From Candidatus Kapaibacterium sp. (GTDB taxonomy: Bacteria > Bacteroidota > Ignavibacteria > Kapaibacteriales > WFXC01), in assembly GCA_015490805.1 (NCBI GenBank), contig WFXC01000018.1, positions 1 to 64,000 on the forward strand: a stretch of 64,000 nucleotides of DNA. Reading direction: 5' to 3'. The notes beneath the pieces were generated by a model. The model was not told the origin of the DNA. It saw only the letters and a list, made by a program, of their open reading frames with translations, and searched no databases. Positions 53,878 through 61,917 of this stretch are shown one piece after another (position 1 is the stretch's first letter; every line of letters begins with the position of its first letter). A program made the position numbers and the translations under genes.

Positions 53878-54558
53878 TTAAATGTCCATCGAGGCACCGA
53901 TATCCATCAAAATGAGGTTTTTGCCTTTGCTCTGGAAGACACTCCGTGCGTGTTCTTTATCGATCTGAATCAGAGGAAAAGTGTCATAATGAACACCCAG
54001 CACATTGGTGCACTGGAGCAAGTCTGCCGCAATGGCAGCATCTTCCGCACCCATCGTGAAGCAGTCTCCAATCGGGAGGATCGCCAGGTCGAAAGTGTAC
54101 AATTTCCCATACAGCTCCATATCCGCCATTAGCGCTGTGTCGCCAGCATAGTAAATGGTCTTCCCCTCAGACTGCAGGATAAAGCCGCCAGGTTGCCCGC
54201 CATAGGTGCCATCGGCAAAGCTGCTGGAGTGTACAGCGTTGGTATACTTCACCGTACCAAAGTCAAATTTCCATTGCCCGCCGTGATTCATCGGTTGGCC
54301 ATTGCTCAGTCCCTTGTTGGCATAGTAGGTAATGATCTCGAAGTTTGACACCAGTTGTGCCCCGGTACGCTGGGCAATGCGTTCGACGTCTGCCACGTGG
54401 TCCTGATGCGCGTGCGAAATGAGAATGTAATCCGCCGGGATGCTGTCGACGTCAATGTGCGATGCCAGCGCATTGGGGGTAATGAAGGGATCGAAAAGCA
54501 GGTGTTTTCCTGCCGCTTCAATGCCGAAGCATGCGTGTCCATAATACGTCAGTTTCAT
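53878..54558 (-). CDS. Metal-dependent hydrolase, UPF0173/UlaG-like
   Basis: This 226-residue metallo-beta-lactamase-fold protein starts MKLTYYGHACFGIE, with the zinc motif ISHAHQDHVADVE, later AGDTALM and a C-terminal GVHYDTFP histidine. These mark the UPF0173 branch, whose members are annotated as metal-dependent hydrolases without a settled substrate. AAAGGAG lies upstream of the start. The gene follows the OmpA-like gene by 16 bases. Confidence 0.88.
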   Translation of the reverse strand: MKLTYYGHACFGIEAAGKHLLFDPFITPNALASHIDVDSIPADYILISHAHQDHVADVERIAQRTGAQLVSNFEIITYYANKGLSNGQPMNHGGQWKFDFGTVKYTNAVHSSSFADGTYGGQPGGFILQSEGKTIYYAGDTALMADMELYGKLYTFDLAILPIGDCFTMGAEDAAIAADLLQCTNVLGVHYDTFPLIQIDKEHARSVFQSKGKNLILMDIGASMDI

Positions 54559-54574
54559 CTGGACAGCTCCTTTT

Positions 54575-55222
54575 TTACTCAAACAAATTCCGAACCGTTG
54601 CCACTTTTATCTGAATGTCCACCGTATCGCGAACTGCTGGGTCAATCAGAAATTGCAGTCGACGCACGTAGAAGTTGTTTTTATGACGAGCGTACCACTG
54701 TTTCAGAGTGCTCAGGCGCTGCTGCAAAAGCTCTTTACTCACGCCGGGCTTAGCAGGCAATACAACTTTGAGGAACAATTGACGATTGTATCGCAGTTGG
54801 TGAAGCAGATTTTTCAGCAATTTTTCGCCATCCGGCGTAAGTTCCGCAGAGTTTGGGGCAAAGATATTTGCTTTTTGTAGCAGCAGATCCGGCTTGAGGC
54901 GGAGTACGGTAAAGGTGCGAGGCACTTCTTCGAAAGTTTCTGCCGGTACCAGTTGAATCGTGTCGCGTGTACGGAGGATCGTATAGTGAGTGAACTCGAT
55001 TTGATAGGAAGAGCCAGATCGCAGCAGCGCCTGAAAGGAGCCATCCTGTTTGACCGTTCCTTTAACAACCAGCCGCGGGTTGGCGCCTGTGGTATAAATG
55101 CGGTAGAAGATGTTTCCAACCGCCTCGCCGGAGAGCGAATCTTTGACCGAACCTACGAGGAGGACATTGACCTGCGCAGTGAGAGGAACAATTGAGATCA
55201 GCAACAGCAGTAAAAATCGCAT
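54575..55222 (-). CDS. Secreted protein with carboxypeptidase-regulatory-like and OmpA-like parts
   Basis: This 215-residue exported protein has a signal peptide (MRFLLLLLISIVPLTAQ). Residues of about 25-85 resemble a carboxypeptidase regulatory-like beta-sandwich (VGSVKDSLSGEAVGNIFY, then GSFQALLRSGSSYQI). The C-terminal part has a weak OmpA-like start (FAPNSAELTPDGEKLLKNLL), but the peptidoglycan-binding D/R pair is not clear. It is likely periplasmic or on the outer membrane. The crotonase gene lies 25 bases upstream in the same direction. Confidence 0.65.
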   Translation of the reverse strand: MRFLLLLLISIVPLTAQVNVLLVGSVKDSLSGEAVGNIFYRIYTTGANPRLVVKGTVKQDGSFQALLRSGSSYQIEFTHYTILRTRDTIQLVPAETFEEVPRTFTVLRLKPDLLLQKANIFAPNSAELTPDGEKLLKNLLHQLRYNRQLFLKVVLPAKPGVSKELLQQRLSTLKQWYARHKNNFYVRRLQFLIDPAVRDTVDIQIKVATVRNLFE

Positions 55223-55247
55223 TGACGTTACCGGTTTGTTCGACAAT

Positions 55248-56012
55248 TTACCGAGATCGGTTTAGAAAACGTTGAATACCAGACTGGCAATCGTCCGTCA
55301 TCCGGGTTAAAGCGTTCATACTGACTGCATATTGCAGCCCGGCTTCCAGCGACATTCCGTGGAGCGCCTGCAGCATTTGCTTGGTAAGCCGCAGCGCTGA
55401 GGCACTATTCCGGGCAATTTTCTGTGCCAGTTCTGTGGTAAAGCGGTCGAGCTGGTCGTCGGGGACAACGTAACTGACTAACCCCATCCGGTGGGCTTCT
55501 TCTGCTGAAATGCGTTCAGCCGTCAGAAGCAGTCGTCGGGCAGTGGTATCGCCAACTTTGCGCAGCAGATAGACCATAACGATAGCAGCAATAAATCCAA
55601 TGCTGACTTCAGAGTAGCCAAAAATGGCTTTTTCCCGCCCTGCTACGACAATGTCGCAAACGGTAGCCAATCCGCAACCACCAGCGATCGCTGGTCCGTG
55701 GACTTTCGCAATGACCGGTTTGGGGAAGGTGAAGATTTTGTAGAAAACAGTTTGCAGCAGAGCAGAGTCTTCCATATTTTCCAGAATAGAAAACTGTGCC
55801 AGTTGTTGCAGATATGCCAGATCGGCACCTGCGCAGAAAGCAGGACCATTACCTTCCAGAATGACAGCCCGGATGTCGGAGCGCTCATTTACGGTATCTA
55901 AAGTGCTTGCTAATTGCCGAAGTAAATCCGGACTCAACGCATTGCGCTTTTCCGGGCGATTGAGCGTAATCGTTGCGATGGGAGCAGAGAAAGCAAGTTC
56001 GACCAGACTCAT
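55248..56012 (-). CDS. Enoyl-CoA hydratase/isomerase family protein
   Basis: This 254-residue crotonase-fold protein has the oxyanion-hole segments FCAGADLAYLQ and IAGGCGLATVCDIVVAG. The first catalytic glutamate of classical hydratases is a glycine here (GGCGLA), while the second is kept in FGYSEVSIGF. This pattern occurs in methylglutaconyl-CoA hydratase-like and related enzymes, so the reaction may not be standard beta-oxidation hydration. A -7 box lies about 40 bases upstream of the start. Confidence 0.82.
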   Translation of the reverse strand: MSLVELAFSAPIATITLNRPEKRNALSPDLLRQLASTLDTVNERSDIRAVILEGNGPAFCAGADLAYLQQLAQFSILENMEDSALLQTVFYKIFTFPKPVIAKVHGPAIAGGCGLATVCDIVVAGREKAIFGYSEVSIGFIAAIVMVYLLRKVGDTTARRLLLTAERISAEEAHRMGLVSYVVPDDQLDRFTTELAQKIARNSASALRLTKQMLQALHGMSLEAGLQYAVSMNALTRMTDDCQSGIQRFLNRSR

Positions 56013-56051
56013 TTTACTGCCTATCTTTGATTGCTGCTGTAATCCAAATTA

Positions 56052-56059
56052 CAAAATTA
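56052..56059 (-). promoter_or_regulatory. Predicted -7 box for the crotonase gene
   Basis: Minus strand TAATTTTG matches TAnnTTTG. No TTG at the 19-base position. The start codon is 39 bases downstream. Confidence 0.45.
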
Positions 56060-56133
56060 CGAATTTGCTGTTCAATGGTGCTGTGCTAACGAAAAAAAAG
56101 TAGGAAGGAAAGAAAGGCACAGATACAATGGTA

Positions 56134-56175
56134 GAAAACAAAAACCAGAGATAAGGACCACGTCCTTATCTCTGG
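56134..56175 (-). terminator. Rho-independent terminator of the LysM gene
   Basis: A perfect 14-base-pair stem (56145-56158 with 56162-56175) and a 3-base loop. On the minus strand it is followed by TTTTTGTTTT, so it ends transcripts coming from the LysM lipoprotein gene 100 bases upstream. Confidence 0.85.
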
Positions 56176-56198
56176 CAAACGCTGTGTGTGTGTGCCCC

Positions 56199-56273
56199 TT
56201 GCTCCTTCAGCTTTCAAGTACCTCCTGCTTGAGAGTGGCCTGTTGTCCAGTAAGGACAGAGCCGAAGGAGCAA
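56199..56273 (-). ncRNA. Candidate structured RNA in the 3' region of the LysM gene
   Basis: A 13-base-pair stem joins 56199-56211 with 56261-56273. It contains one position that pairs as G-U only on the minus strand. Inside are two small hairpins (56214-56218 with 56228-56232, and 56244-56248 with 56254-56258), giving a three-way junction. The element begins 7 bases after the LysM stop codon and precedes the strong terminator. It does not show the conserved loop of SRP RNA or any riboswitch I know. It could be a processed 3'-derived RNA or merely a stabilising end. Confidence 0.4.
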
Positions 56274-56279
56274 AGCTTT

Positions 56280-57092
56280 TTATTCTGCTCGCGACGGTTC
56301 TGCTGGCGCTTCTGACTGCTCAGTTTGTGCCTGCTGTTGCAGCCGCTTGTTCCGCCAGTACCGACGCTCGGCTTTGATTTCTTCCGGTGTCTTGGGACCT
56401 TTCGGCGGAATCTTCAGTACCTGTCCGGGGTAAATCAAATCCGGGTTGCGAATCTGATCATCATTTGCCAGCCAGATTTTGGGCCACAAAAACGGATCGT
56501 TGTAAATCGTGGGTTTCCCGGCAATGTTCCACAAACAGTCGCGATCCCGTGCCCAGGTGCCAACTACATAGGTGCGGATTTTCTTCTTCTTGTATAGCGC
56601 TTTGATTTTGCTGCCCAGGGCAGCTAATCGGTTGTAGAATTCCGGCAGAAGCGAGATTTTCATCCCTCGCAGTGCCCACAATTCATCTTCCAGCTTTTCG
56701 ACTTCGGAACGCCGGTCAGCTAATTCATCGTCGCTGTATCGCTGATATTCACGAACTTTGCCTTCCAGCACGCCCAGTCGCTGGCGAAATTGCTCGACCT
56801 GTTCGGGGGTAGCGCCAATGAGTTGATAGAGTTGTTCTTCACAATCGCTCAGTTTCGCTTTTAAATCCGCCAGTTGCTTCTGGAGACCATCGTACTCCTG
56901 ATTCTGCTCTTTCAATCGCGATTCTAAGTCGTTAACCACCATCTGGTAATGGTGGATCACGGTGTCAGCTTCTGCGGCAGTCAGTGTTTGCAGCGGCTTT
57001 TTCAGAAGCTCCGATTTCGGCAGTGTCACACCCTGGGAACATCCAATAGCTGCAATGGCAAGAAAACTCAGAACGGCGATAACTCCACGCAT
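56280..57092 (-). CDS. Lipoprotein with coiled coil and LysM-type domain
   Basis: This 270-residue protein has a lipoprotein signal (FLAIAAIGCSQG, lipid site C18). It continues with a coiled coil at about residues 40-125. A LysM-like peptidoglycan-binding unit follows: TYVVGTWARDRDCLWNIAGK, NDPFLWPKIWLANDDQIRNP and YPGQVLKIPP. The tail is rich in charged and glutamine residues. It is likely anchored in the membrane and touches the cell wall. The downstream 3' region holds a folded segment and a terminator. The small lipoprotein gene at 57115 precedes it by 22 bases. Confidence 0.85.
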   Translation of the reverse strand: MRGVIAVLSFLAIAAIGCSQGVTLPKSELLKKPLQTLTAAEADTVIHHYQMVVNDLESRLKEQNQEYDGLQKQLADLKAKLSDCEEQLYQLIGATPEQVEQFRQRLGVLEGKVREYQRYSDDELADRRSEVEKLEDELWALRGMKISLLPEFYNRLAALGSKIKALYKKKKIRTYVVGTWARDRDCLWNIAGKPTIYNDPFLWPKIWLANDDQIRNPDLIYPGQVLKIPPKGPKTPEEIKAERRYWRNKRLQQQAQTEQSEAPAEPSRAE

Positions 57093-57114
57093 TTTTATTC
57101 TCCAGGCTTTTGTT

Positions 57115-57429
57115 TTACTGCTCTTGTCGAGGAACTAAAGGCTTGACTTCGGGCCACACATTGGGCCACTGTGCCAGCTTGCTTTTGACAAACTCCAGCC
57201 GCTTTTGGCAATCGTCTACAGTGCTCTGTCGCTTGTGAATTTCGGAACGCAACTGGGCAATGTCGATTTTCTTCTTCTGAATTTCATCCCTCAACATTGC
57301 CTCTTTGCGCTTGAGATCCTGAATTTGCGCCAACTGCTCTTCGGAAATTTTGCTGGTGCATCCTGCAGCACCGAAACCGAGGCTGACTACAAGCAGTAAT
57401 CCACCAAAGAGGATTCCTATCCGTTTCAC
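57115..57429 (-). CDS. Small coiled-coil lipoprotein
   Basis: This 104-residue protein begins at a GTG with a lipoprotein signal (VVSLGFGAAGCTSK, lipid site about C24), followed by a heptad-rich helix over residues 30-90. No family is recognised. It is the first gene of a two-gene envelope unit with the LysM lipoprotein. A -7 box lies about 38 bases upstream. Confidence 0.75.
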   Translation of the reverse strand: MKRIGILFGGLLLVVSLGFGAAGCTSKISEEQLAQIQDLKRKEAMLRDEIQKKKIDIAQLRSEIHKRQSTVDDCQKRLEFVKSKLAQWPNVWPEVKPLVPRQEQ

Positions 57430-57466
57430 GATTCGCCCCTGTCTTTGTTCGACAATTTCAGTCTTA

Positions 57467-57474
57467 CAAATATA
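57467..57474 (-). promoter_or_regulatory. Predicted -7 box for the lipoprotein pair
   Basis: Minus strand TATATTTG matches TAnnTTTG, and a TTG lies 22 bases upstream at 57499-57497. The start codon is 37 bases downstream. Confidence 0.55.
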
Positions 57475-57815
57475 CGAACATTTTGCTTTACTTTTGCAAA
57501 TTGGTTAAGAGCAAAGGTCGGCTGGGTAGTAAAGATCAAAAATAACAAGAATGCCGGTAGTTAATACAGTCCTGTCGGAGAGATATAAGCGTGATTGCGG
57601 GAAGTTTATGATTTGCGGTGAAACAGCAAACAAATTAAATATTCGATCAAACCAGCAGAGTAAGAATTTAGATTGGAAGGATGATTTGCGGCAGGACAAC
57701 GTACTTTATGTTTACTCTGGTAGCAGCAGTGTAGTTAAGTTTGCAGTTCTGTTTAGGATGGGAGCGTGAGAAAATGATGTTATTGAAAAAGTAAGCGGAA
57801 CAATAGAGTTCGAAG
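57475..57815. other. Divergent gap before the NtrC-type regulator; nothing definite
   Basis: This region is lower in GC than its surroundings and contains only short frames on both strands without family signals. A plus-strand TACTTTTGC at 57489-57497 resembles a -7 box but lies 320 bases before the next gene. No repeat unit is present. Confidence 0.4.
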
Positions 57816-59183
57816 ATGCGCTATCGAACAGTTGCCATCGTGGAAGATGACCAGCATATGGCGCGGTATCTACAGGGAATTCTGGAACCGCAGTATTTTT
57901 GTTGGTGGTTTGATTCGGGTGAAGCGCTCCTGGAGTTTCTCCAGCACCATTCACCGCCAGACGTTATTTTAAGCGATTACTTAATGCCGAAGATGGATGG
58001 GCTGGAATTGTTTCAGGAGTTAAAAACCCAGCACACTGAGCCTTCTCCATTTGTGCTGATTACCGCTTTTCTGGATCGTTCTGTTCAACAGCAGGCATAT
58101 CAGGCAGGTGTTTTCGATTTGGTCACCAAGCCGGTCGCGGCAGAAGAATTGCGATACCGAATTAGAAAAGCAGTGCTGTTTGCCGAATATCGATCGCATT
58201 ACTACCAGTATGTGGAACAACAGCGACAGCAGTTTGCTGTGCCGTTGCATTTTTCAGAGCGTGTAGAAGCAGCCGATGCACAGCAGGTGCTCCGATTATC
58301 AGTCAATCCGCTTCAGCATTTTTGTATTGTCGGAGAACCGGGAGTCGGGAAACGCTATGTTGCGTTGTATCTGCATTATCGAAGTCACCAAGATGTCCAG
58401 GCTCTGCTGCCTGTAGTGGAATTTACCCCATCGGATTTTCCCTCGTTGGAAGCATTGCAGCGTATACTGATCGGACAAGTAGAGCGGTTTGAAAAGCAGG
58501 AAATGTTGATCCCCGGCGTTCTCTTAAGGCTGGGGGGAGGAACGATTATTTTGCACCATTTTGATCAATTGCAGCCAGATATACAGAAGCAGGTGTTGAC
58601 TATTTTGCAACAAAAGCAGGTTGCTGTGCCTGGGCAGACAACCTCTTATCCCTTAGGGGTTCAAATGATATTGTTAGCCGATGATCCGGACTTCTCCGTG
58701 CCGGAAGCGCTGCAATCAACGGTGGTGCAATTCCGACTCAAGCCTTTGCGAACATTTGTTGAGCACATAGGGACACTGGCTGAACAGCTTTTGCAGCAAG
58801 GCCATCCTAAGAAGACTATATCTTTGGAGGCGCAGGAAAAGCTTCAGCAGCATCCGTGGTATGGTAATTGGGAAGAGCTCGTGCACGCCGTTGGCAAAGC
58901 AGCAGCGGCTGCTGGGGAGCGGCAGCAGTTGTTATTGGAAGATTTCCTGCTGGCGAAAACGGACATTGCTGACCACGCAATCGCTGGCAATGTATTTCAG
59001 GTACCAGCGGGGATTTCAATTGAGGAACTCCGGTATCGTTACATTAACTTTGTCAAAGAACGCTTTGCGCATCTGACCCGACAGCAAATAGCGGATATGC
59101 TGGGCATTAGCCGTAAAACCTTGTGGATGGTTGAAAAAGCGCAGAAGCAGAGTCGTCAACAGTCAGGGGAAGAGAAGCAATGA
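57816..59183 (+). CDS. Response regulator with a degenerate NtrC-type AAA domain
   Basis: This 455-residue protein has a receiver domain (D11, D12, phospho-acceptor D54 in LSDYLMPKMDG, K105). An AAA-like region follows, with a P-loop GEPGVGKR at 173-180, and a FIS-type helix-turn-helix (LTRQQIADMLGISRKTLW) ends the protein. The GAFTGA loop needed to contact sigma-54 is absent and the Walker B acidic pair is replaced (GGGTIILHHFDQL). It therefore probably binds DNA without activating sigma-54. It overlaps valS by 4 bases (ATGA). Confidence 0.85.
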   Translation: MRYRTVAIVEDDQHMARYLQGILEPQYFCWWFDSGEALLEFLQHHSPPDVILSDYLMPKMDGLELFQELKTQHTEPSPFVLITAFLDRSVQQQAYQAGVFDLVTKPVAAEELRYRIRKAVLFAEYRSHYYQYVEQQRQQFAVPLHFSERVEAADAQQVLRLSVNPLQHFCIVGEPGVGKRYVALYLHYRSHQDVQALLPVVEFTPSDFPSLEALQRILIGQVERFEKQEMLIPGVLLRLGGGTIILHHFDQLQPDIQKQVLTILQQKQVAVPGQTTSYPLGVQMILLADDPDFSVPEALQSTVVQFRLKPLRTFVEHIGTLAEQLLQQGHPKKTISLEAQEKLQQHPWYGNWEELVHAVGKAAAAAGERQQLLLEDFLLAKTDIADHAIAGNVFQVPAGISIEELRYRYINFVKERFAHLTRQQIADMLGISRKTLWMVEKAQKQSRQQSGEEKQ

Positions 59184-61906
59184 GTTTGGCATCGGTCTAT
59201 CAACCGCAACAGGTCGAGCACAAATGGTATCAGTGGTGGATTGAGCGAAAGTTGTTCCACGCGGATCCTTCCAGTTCCAAACCCGCTTACAGCGTGCTGA
59301 TGCCGCCGCCCAATGTGACGGGGATGCTAACAATGGGGCACGTCTTGAACAACACCATTCAGGATATTTATGTCCGGTGGCATCGAATGAAAGGCTATGA
59401 AGTGTGCTGGTTTCCGGGTATTGATCACGCTGGAATCGCAACGCAATCGAAAGTGGAGCAACAATTAGCGAAGGAGGGATTAACCCGGTATGACCTGGGA
59501 CGAGAGAAGTTCCTGGAACGCGTGTGGCAGTGGAAAGAGCAGTATGGTGGCATTATCCTGCAGCAACTGCGGGCGCTGGGTGTGTCGCCTGATTGGGATC
59601 GAACCATTTTTACTCTGGATCCCGGACCTTCCAAAGCTGTGGAAGAAGTGTTTATTCGGCTGTTTGATGAAGGACTGATTTATCGCGGCAAGCGGATTAT
59701 TAACTGGTCCCCAAAATTGCAGTCGGCAATTTCTGATGAAGAAGTGATCTATCGCGAAGTCAAGGATACATTGTACGTGCTCAAGTATTATCTGGAAGAT
59801 GGCAGTGGCTATATTCCGGTGGCGACCGTGCGTCCGGAGACAATCTTTGCCGACGTCGCTGTTGCGGTCCATCCGGAAGATCCTCGCTATCAGCATCTGG
59901 TAGGGAAAAAAGTGCGGATTCCGTTAACCGATCGATATGTGCCGGTTATTACCGATGAAGCCGTTGATCGGGAATTTGGTACGGGCGCGCTCAAGGTGAC
60001 ACCTGCTCACGATCCGCTGGACTTTGAAATTGGGCAGCGACATCATCTGCCAATGCCCAGTGTGATCGATCAGCGAGGCTATTTGACGGATCTTGCTGGC
60101 CCCTTTGCCGGAATGGAGCGGTTTGAAGCTCGCAGAGCAGTTGCTGAAGCCCTGCGGCAGCAAAATCTGATTGTAGAGGAGAGAGAATATGTTCACAATG
60201 TCGGGTTTTCTGAACGAGGCGGCGAGCCGATCGAGCCACTGCTCAGTGATCAATGGTTTGTCAAAATGAAGCCGCTGGCGGAAAAAGCACTTCGAGTTGT
60301 ACTGGAAGGTAAGATTCGATTTTTCCCGAATTTCTGGGTAAAAACCTATGAACAGTGGATGCGCAATATTCGGGATTGGTGCATTTCCCGGCAGTTGTGG
60401 TGGGGACACCGAATTCCTGTTTATTATGCCCCTGATGGACGCTATACGGCAGCGCACTCAGAGGCGGAAGCCCGGCAGAAATTAGGGCTTGGCGAAGAGG
60501 TCCCGCTCCAGCAGGATCCTGATGTGCTGGATACCTGGTTCTCTTCGTGGCTCTGGCCCCTCACCACAATGGGGTGGCTGGCGGATGGCAAAACCGAGGA
60601 TACTCCGGAGTTGCGAAAATTTTTGCCAACAAATTTACTGGTGACAGGACCGGATATCATTTTCTTCTGGGTTGCCCGGATGATTATGGCAACATTGAAA
60701 TTCAAAAACACCATTCCTTTCCGGGATGTCTATTTTACCAGCTTGCTGCGGGATGATAAAGGGCGAAAACTATCGAAATCGCTGGGAAATTCACCCGATC
60801 CGCTGAAGATTATTGAAAAGTATGGTGCCGATGCCGTGCGGTTTACCGTGATTTTCGTTGCGCCCATTGGACAGGATATCCGTTTAAAAGTAGATATTCG
60901 CTCGCAGGATATTCCCACAATGGAGATCGGGCGGAATTTTGCCAATAAGCTGTGGAATGCGACGCGATTGCTTCTTATGAAGCGGGATGAGCTGGATGAG
61001 AGTTTGGTGCCGGCAGCCATCACCAAACTTCCAGAAGAACATGCACTGCAATGGATTTTATCCCGGTTACATCGGACAATTCGTGAAAGTAGTCGGGCAC
61101 TGGAAGCGTATCGACTTCACGAGTATGCCCGAATTCTGTACGATTTTGTCTGGAAAGAGTTTTGCGATTGGTATCTGGAAATTTTCAAGGTACTGCTGGC
61201 AAAAGCGGATGAAGAGCAGGCGCGTATGCTCGTGACCGTTTCCCTTACGATCAGCGACACCATTATGAAGCTGCTCCATCCGGTAATGCCGTTTCTGACC
61301 GAAGAGTTATGGCATCGGCTGGATGAACATCGAGCTGAGCAGAGCATTTGCGTTGAGCCATTTCCCACTGTTCAGGAGGAGTTCATCCAGGATACGGTCG
61401 AGGAGGAATTTGGAACGGTACAGCGCATTGTTGAAGAAATTCGCAGCATCCGGGGACAGTTCGGTATTGCCCCGTCGCAAAAAGTACCGGTGATGATCAA
61501 AGCGCCGGAGGAGACCCTGGCGTTGTTTCAGCATTATGCGGCAATCATTACGCAGTTAGCAAATGCTTCGCCATTGGAGATTCAGCGTGATCTTCAGAAA
61601 CCGGCAGGTTCCGTTGGAGGGGTCATTGGCGATGTTGAGTTTTTTGTCTCTCTGCAGGACTCCATCGATCTGGCGAAGGAATTACGGCGAATGGAAAAGG
61701 AAATAAAGCGTCTGGAGGGACTGAAGGCAACGGTAGAGCGAAAGTTGAATAACCCGGCGTTTGTGCAAAAAGCGCCGGAAGCAGTGGTCCAGCGTGAGCG
61801 GGAAAAATTACAGAGTGTGACGCAACAACTGGAGCGGTTACGCCACTTCTACGCAGATTTAGAGGGGATGCAATCTCAGGCAGAAACGTCGCTGGATAAG
61901 GAATAA
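59180..61906 (+). CDS. valS: Valine-tRNA ligase
   Basis: This 908-residue enzyme charges tRNA-Val. The HIGH-type motif is PPPNVTGMLTMGHVLNN at about residues 37-53. The editing domain contains TVRPETIFADVAVAVHPED and TPAHDPLDFEIG. The KMSKS loop is KLSKSLGNSPDP near 530. A C-terminal coiled coil of about 65 residues (LAKELRRMEKEIKRLEGLKA) is typical of ValRS. Its start overlaps the regulator's stop (ATGA). Confidence 0.96.
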   Translation: MSLASVYQPQQVEHKWYQWWIERKLFHADPSSSKPAYSVLMPPPNVTGMLTMGHVLNNTIQDIYVRWHRMKGYEVCWFPGIDHAGIATQSKVEQQLAKEGLTRYDLGREKFLERVWQWKEQYGGIILQQLRALGVSPDWDRTIFTLDPGPSKAVEEVFIRLFDEGLIYRGKRIINWSPKLQSAISDEEVIYREVKDTLYVLKYYLEDGSGYIPVATVRPETIFADVAVAVHPEDPRYQHLVGKKVRIPLTDRYVPVITDEAVDREFGTGALKVTPAHDPLDFEIGQRHHLPMPSVIDQRGYLTDLAGPFAGMERFEARRAVAEALRQQNLIVEEREYVHNVGFSERGGEPIEPLLSDQWFVKMKPLAEKALRVVLEGKIRFFPNFWVKTYEQWMRNIRDWCISRQLWWGHRIPVYYAPDGRYTAAHSEAEARQKLGLGEEVPLQQDPDVLDTWFSSWLWPLTTMGWLADGKTEDTPELRKFLPTNLLVTGPDIIFFWVARMIMATLKFKNTIPFRDVYFTSLLRDDKGRKLSKSLGNSPDPLKIIEKYGADAVRFTVIFVAPIGQDIRLKVDIRSQDIPTMEIGRNFANKLWNATRLLLMKRDELDESLVPAAITKLPEEHALQWILSRLHRTIRESSRALEAYRLHEYARILYDFVWKEFCDWYLEIFKVLLAKADEEQARMLVTVSLTISDTIMKLLHPVMPFLTEELWHRLDEHRAEQSICVEPFPTVQEEFIQDTVEEEFGTVQRIVEEIRSIRGQFGIAPSQKVPVMIKAPEETLALFQHYAAIITQLANASPLEIQRDLQKPAGSVGGVIGDVEFFVSLQDSIDLAKELRRMEKEIKRLEGLKATVERKLNNPAFVQKAPEAVVQREREKLQSVTQQLERLRHFYADLEGMQSQAETSLDKE

Positions 61907-61917
61907 AAGGTGCTGGG

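Noticed and set aside
56199-56273. Signal recognition particle RNA
   Set aside because: The conserved apical loop (GGAAGCAGC type) is absent.
57551-57769. Forward ORF of 72 codons in the divergent gap
   Set aside because: No detectable family, no ribosome-binding site and AT-rich composition.
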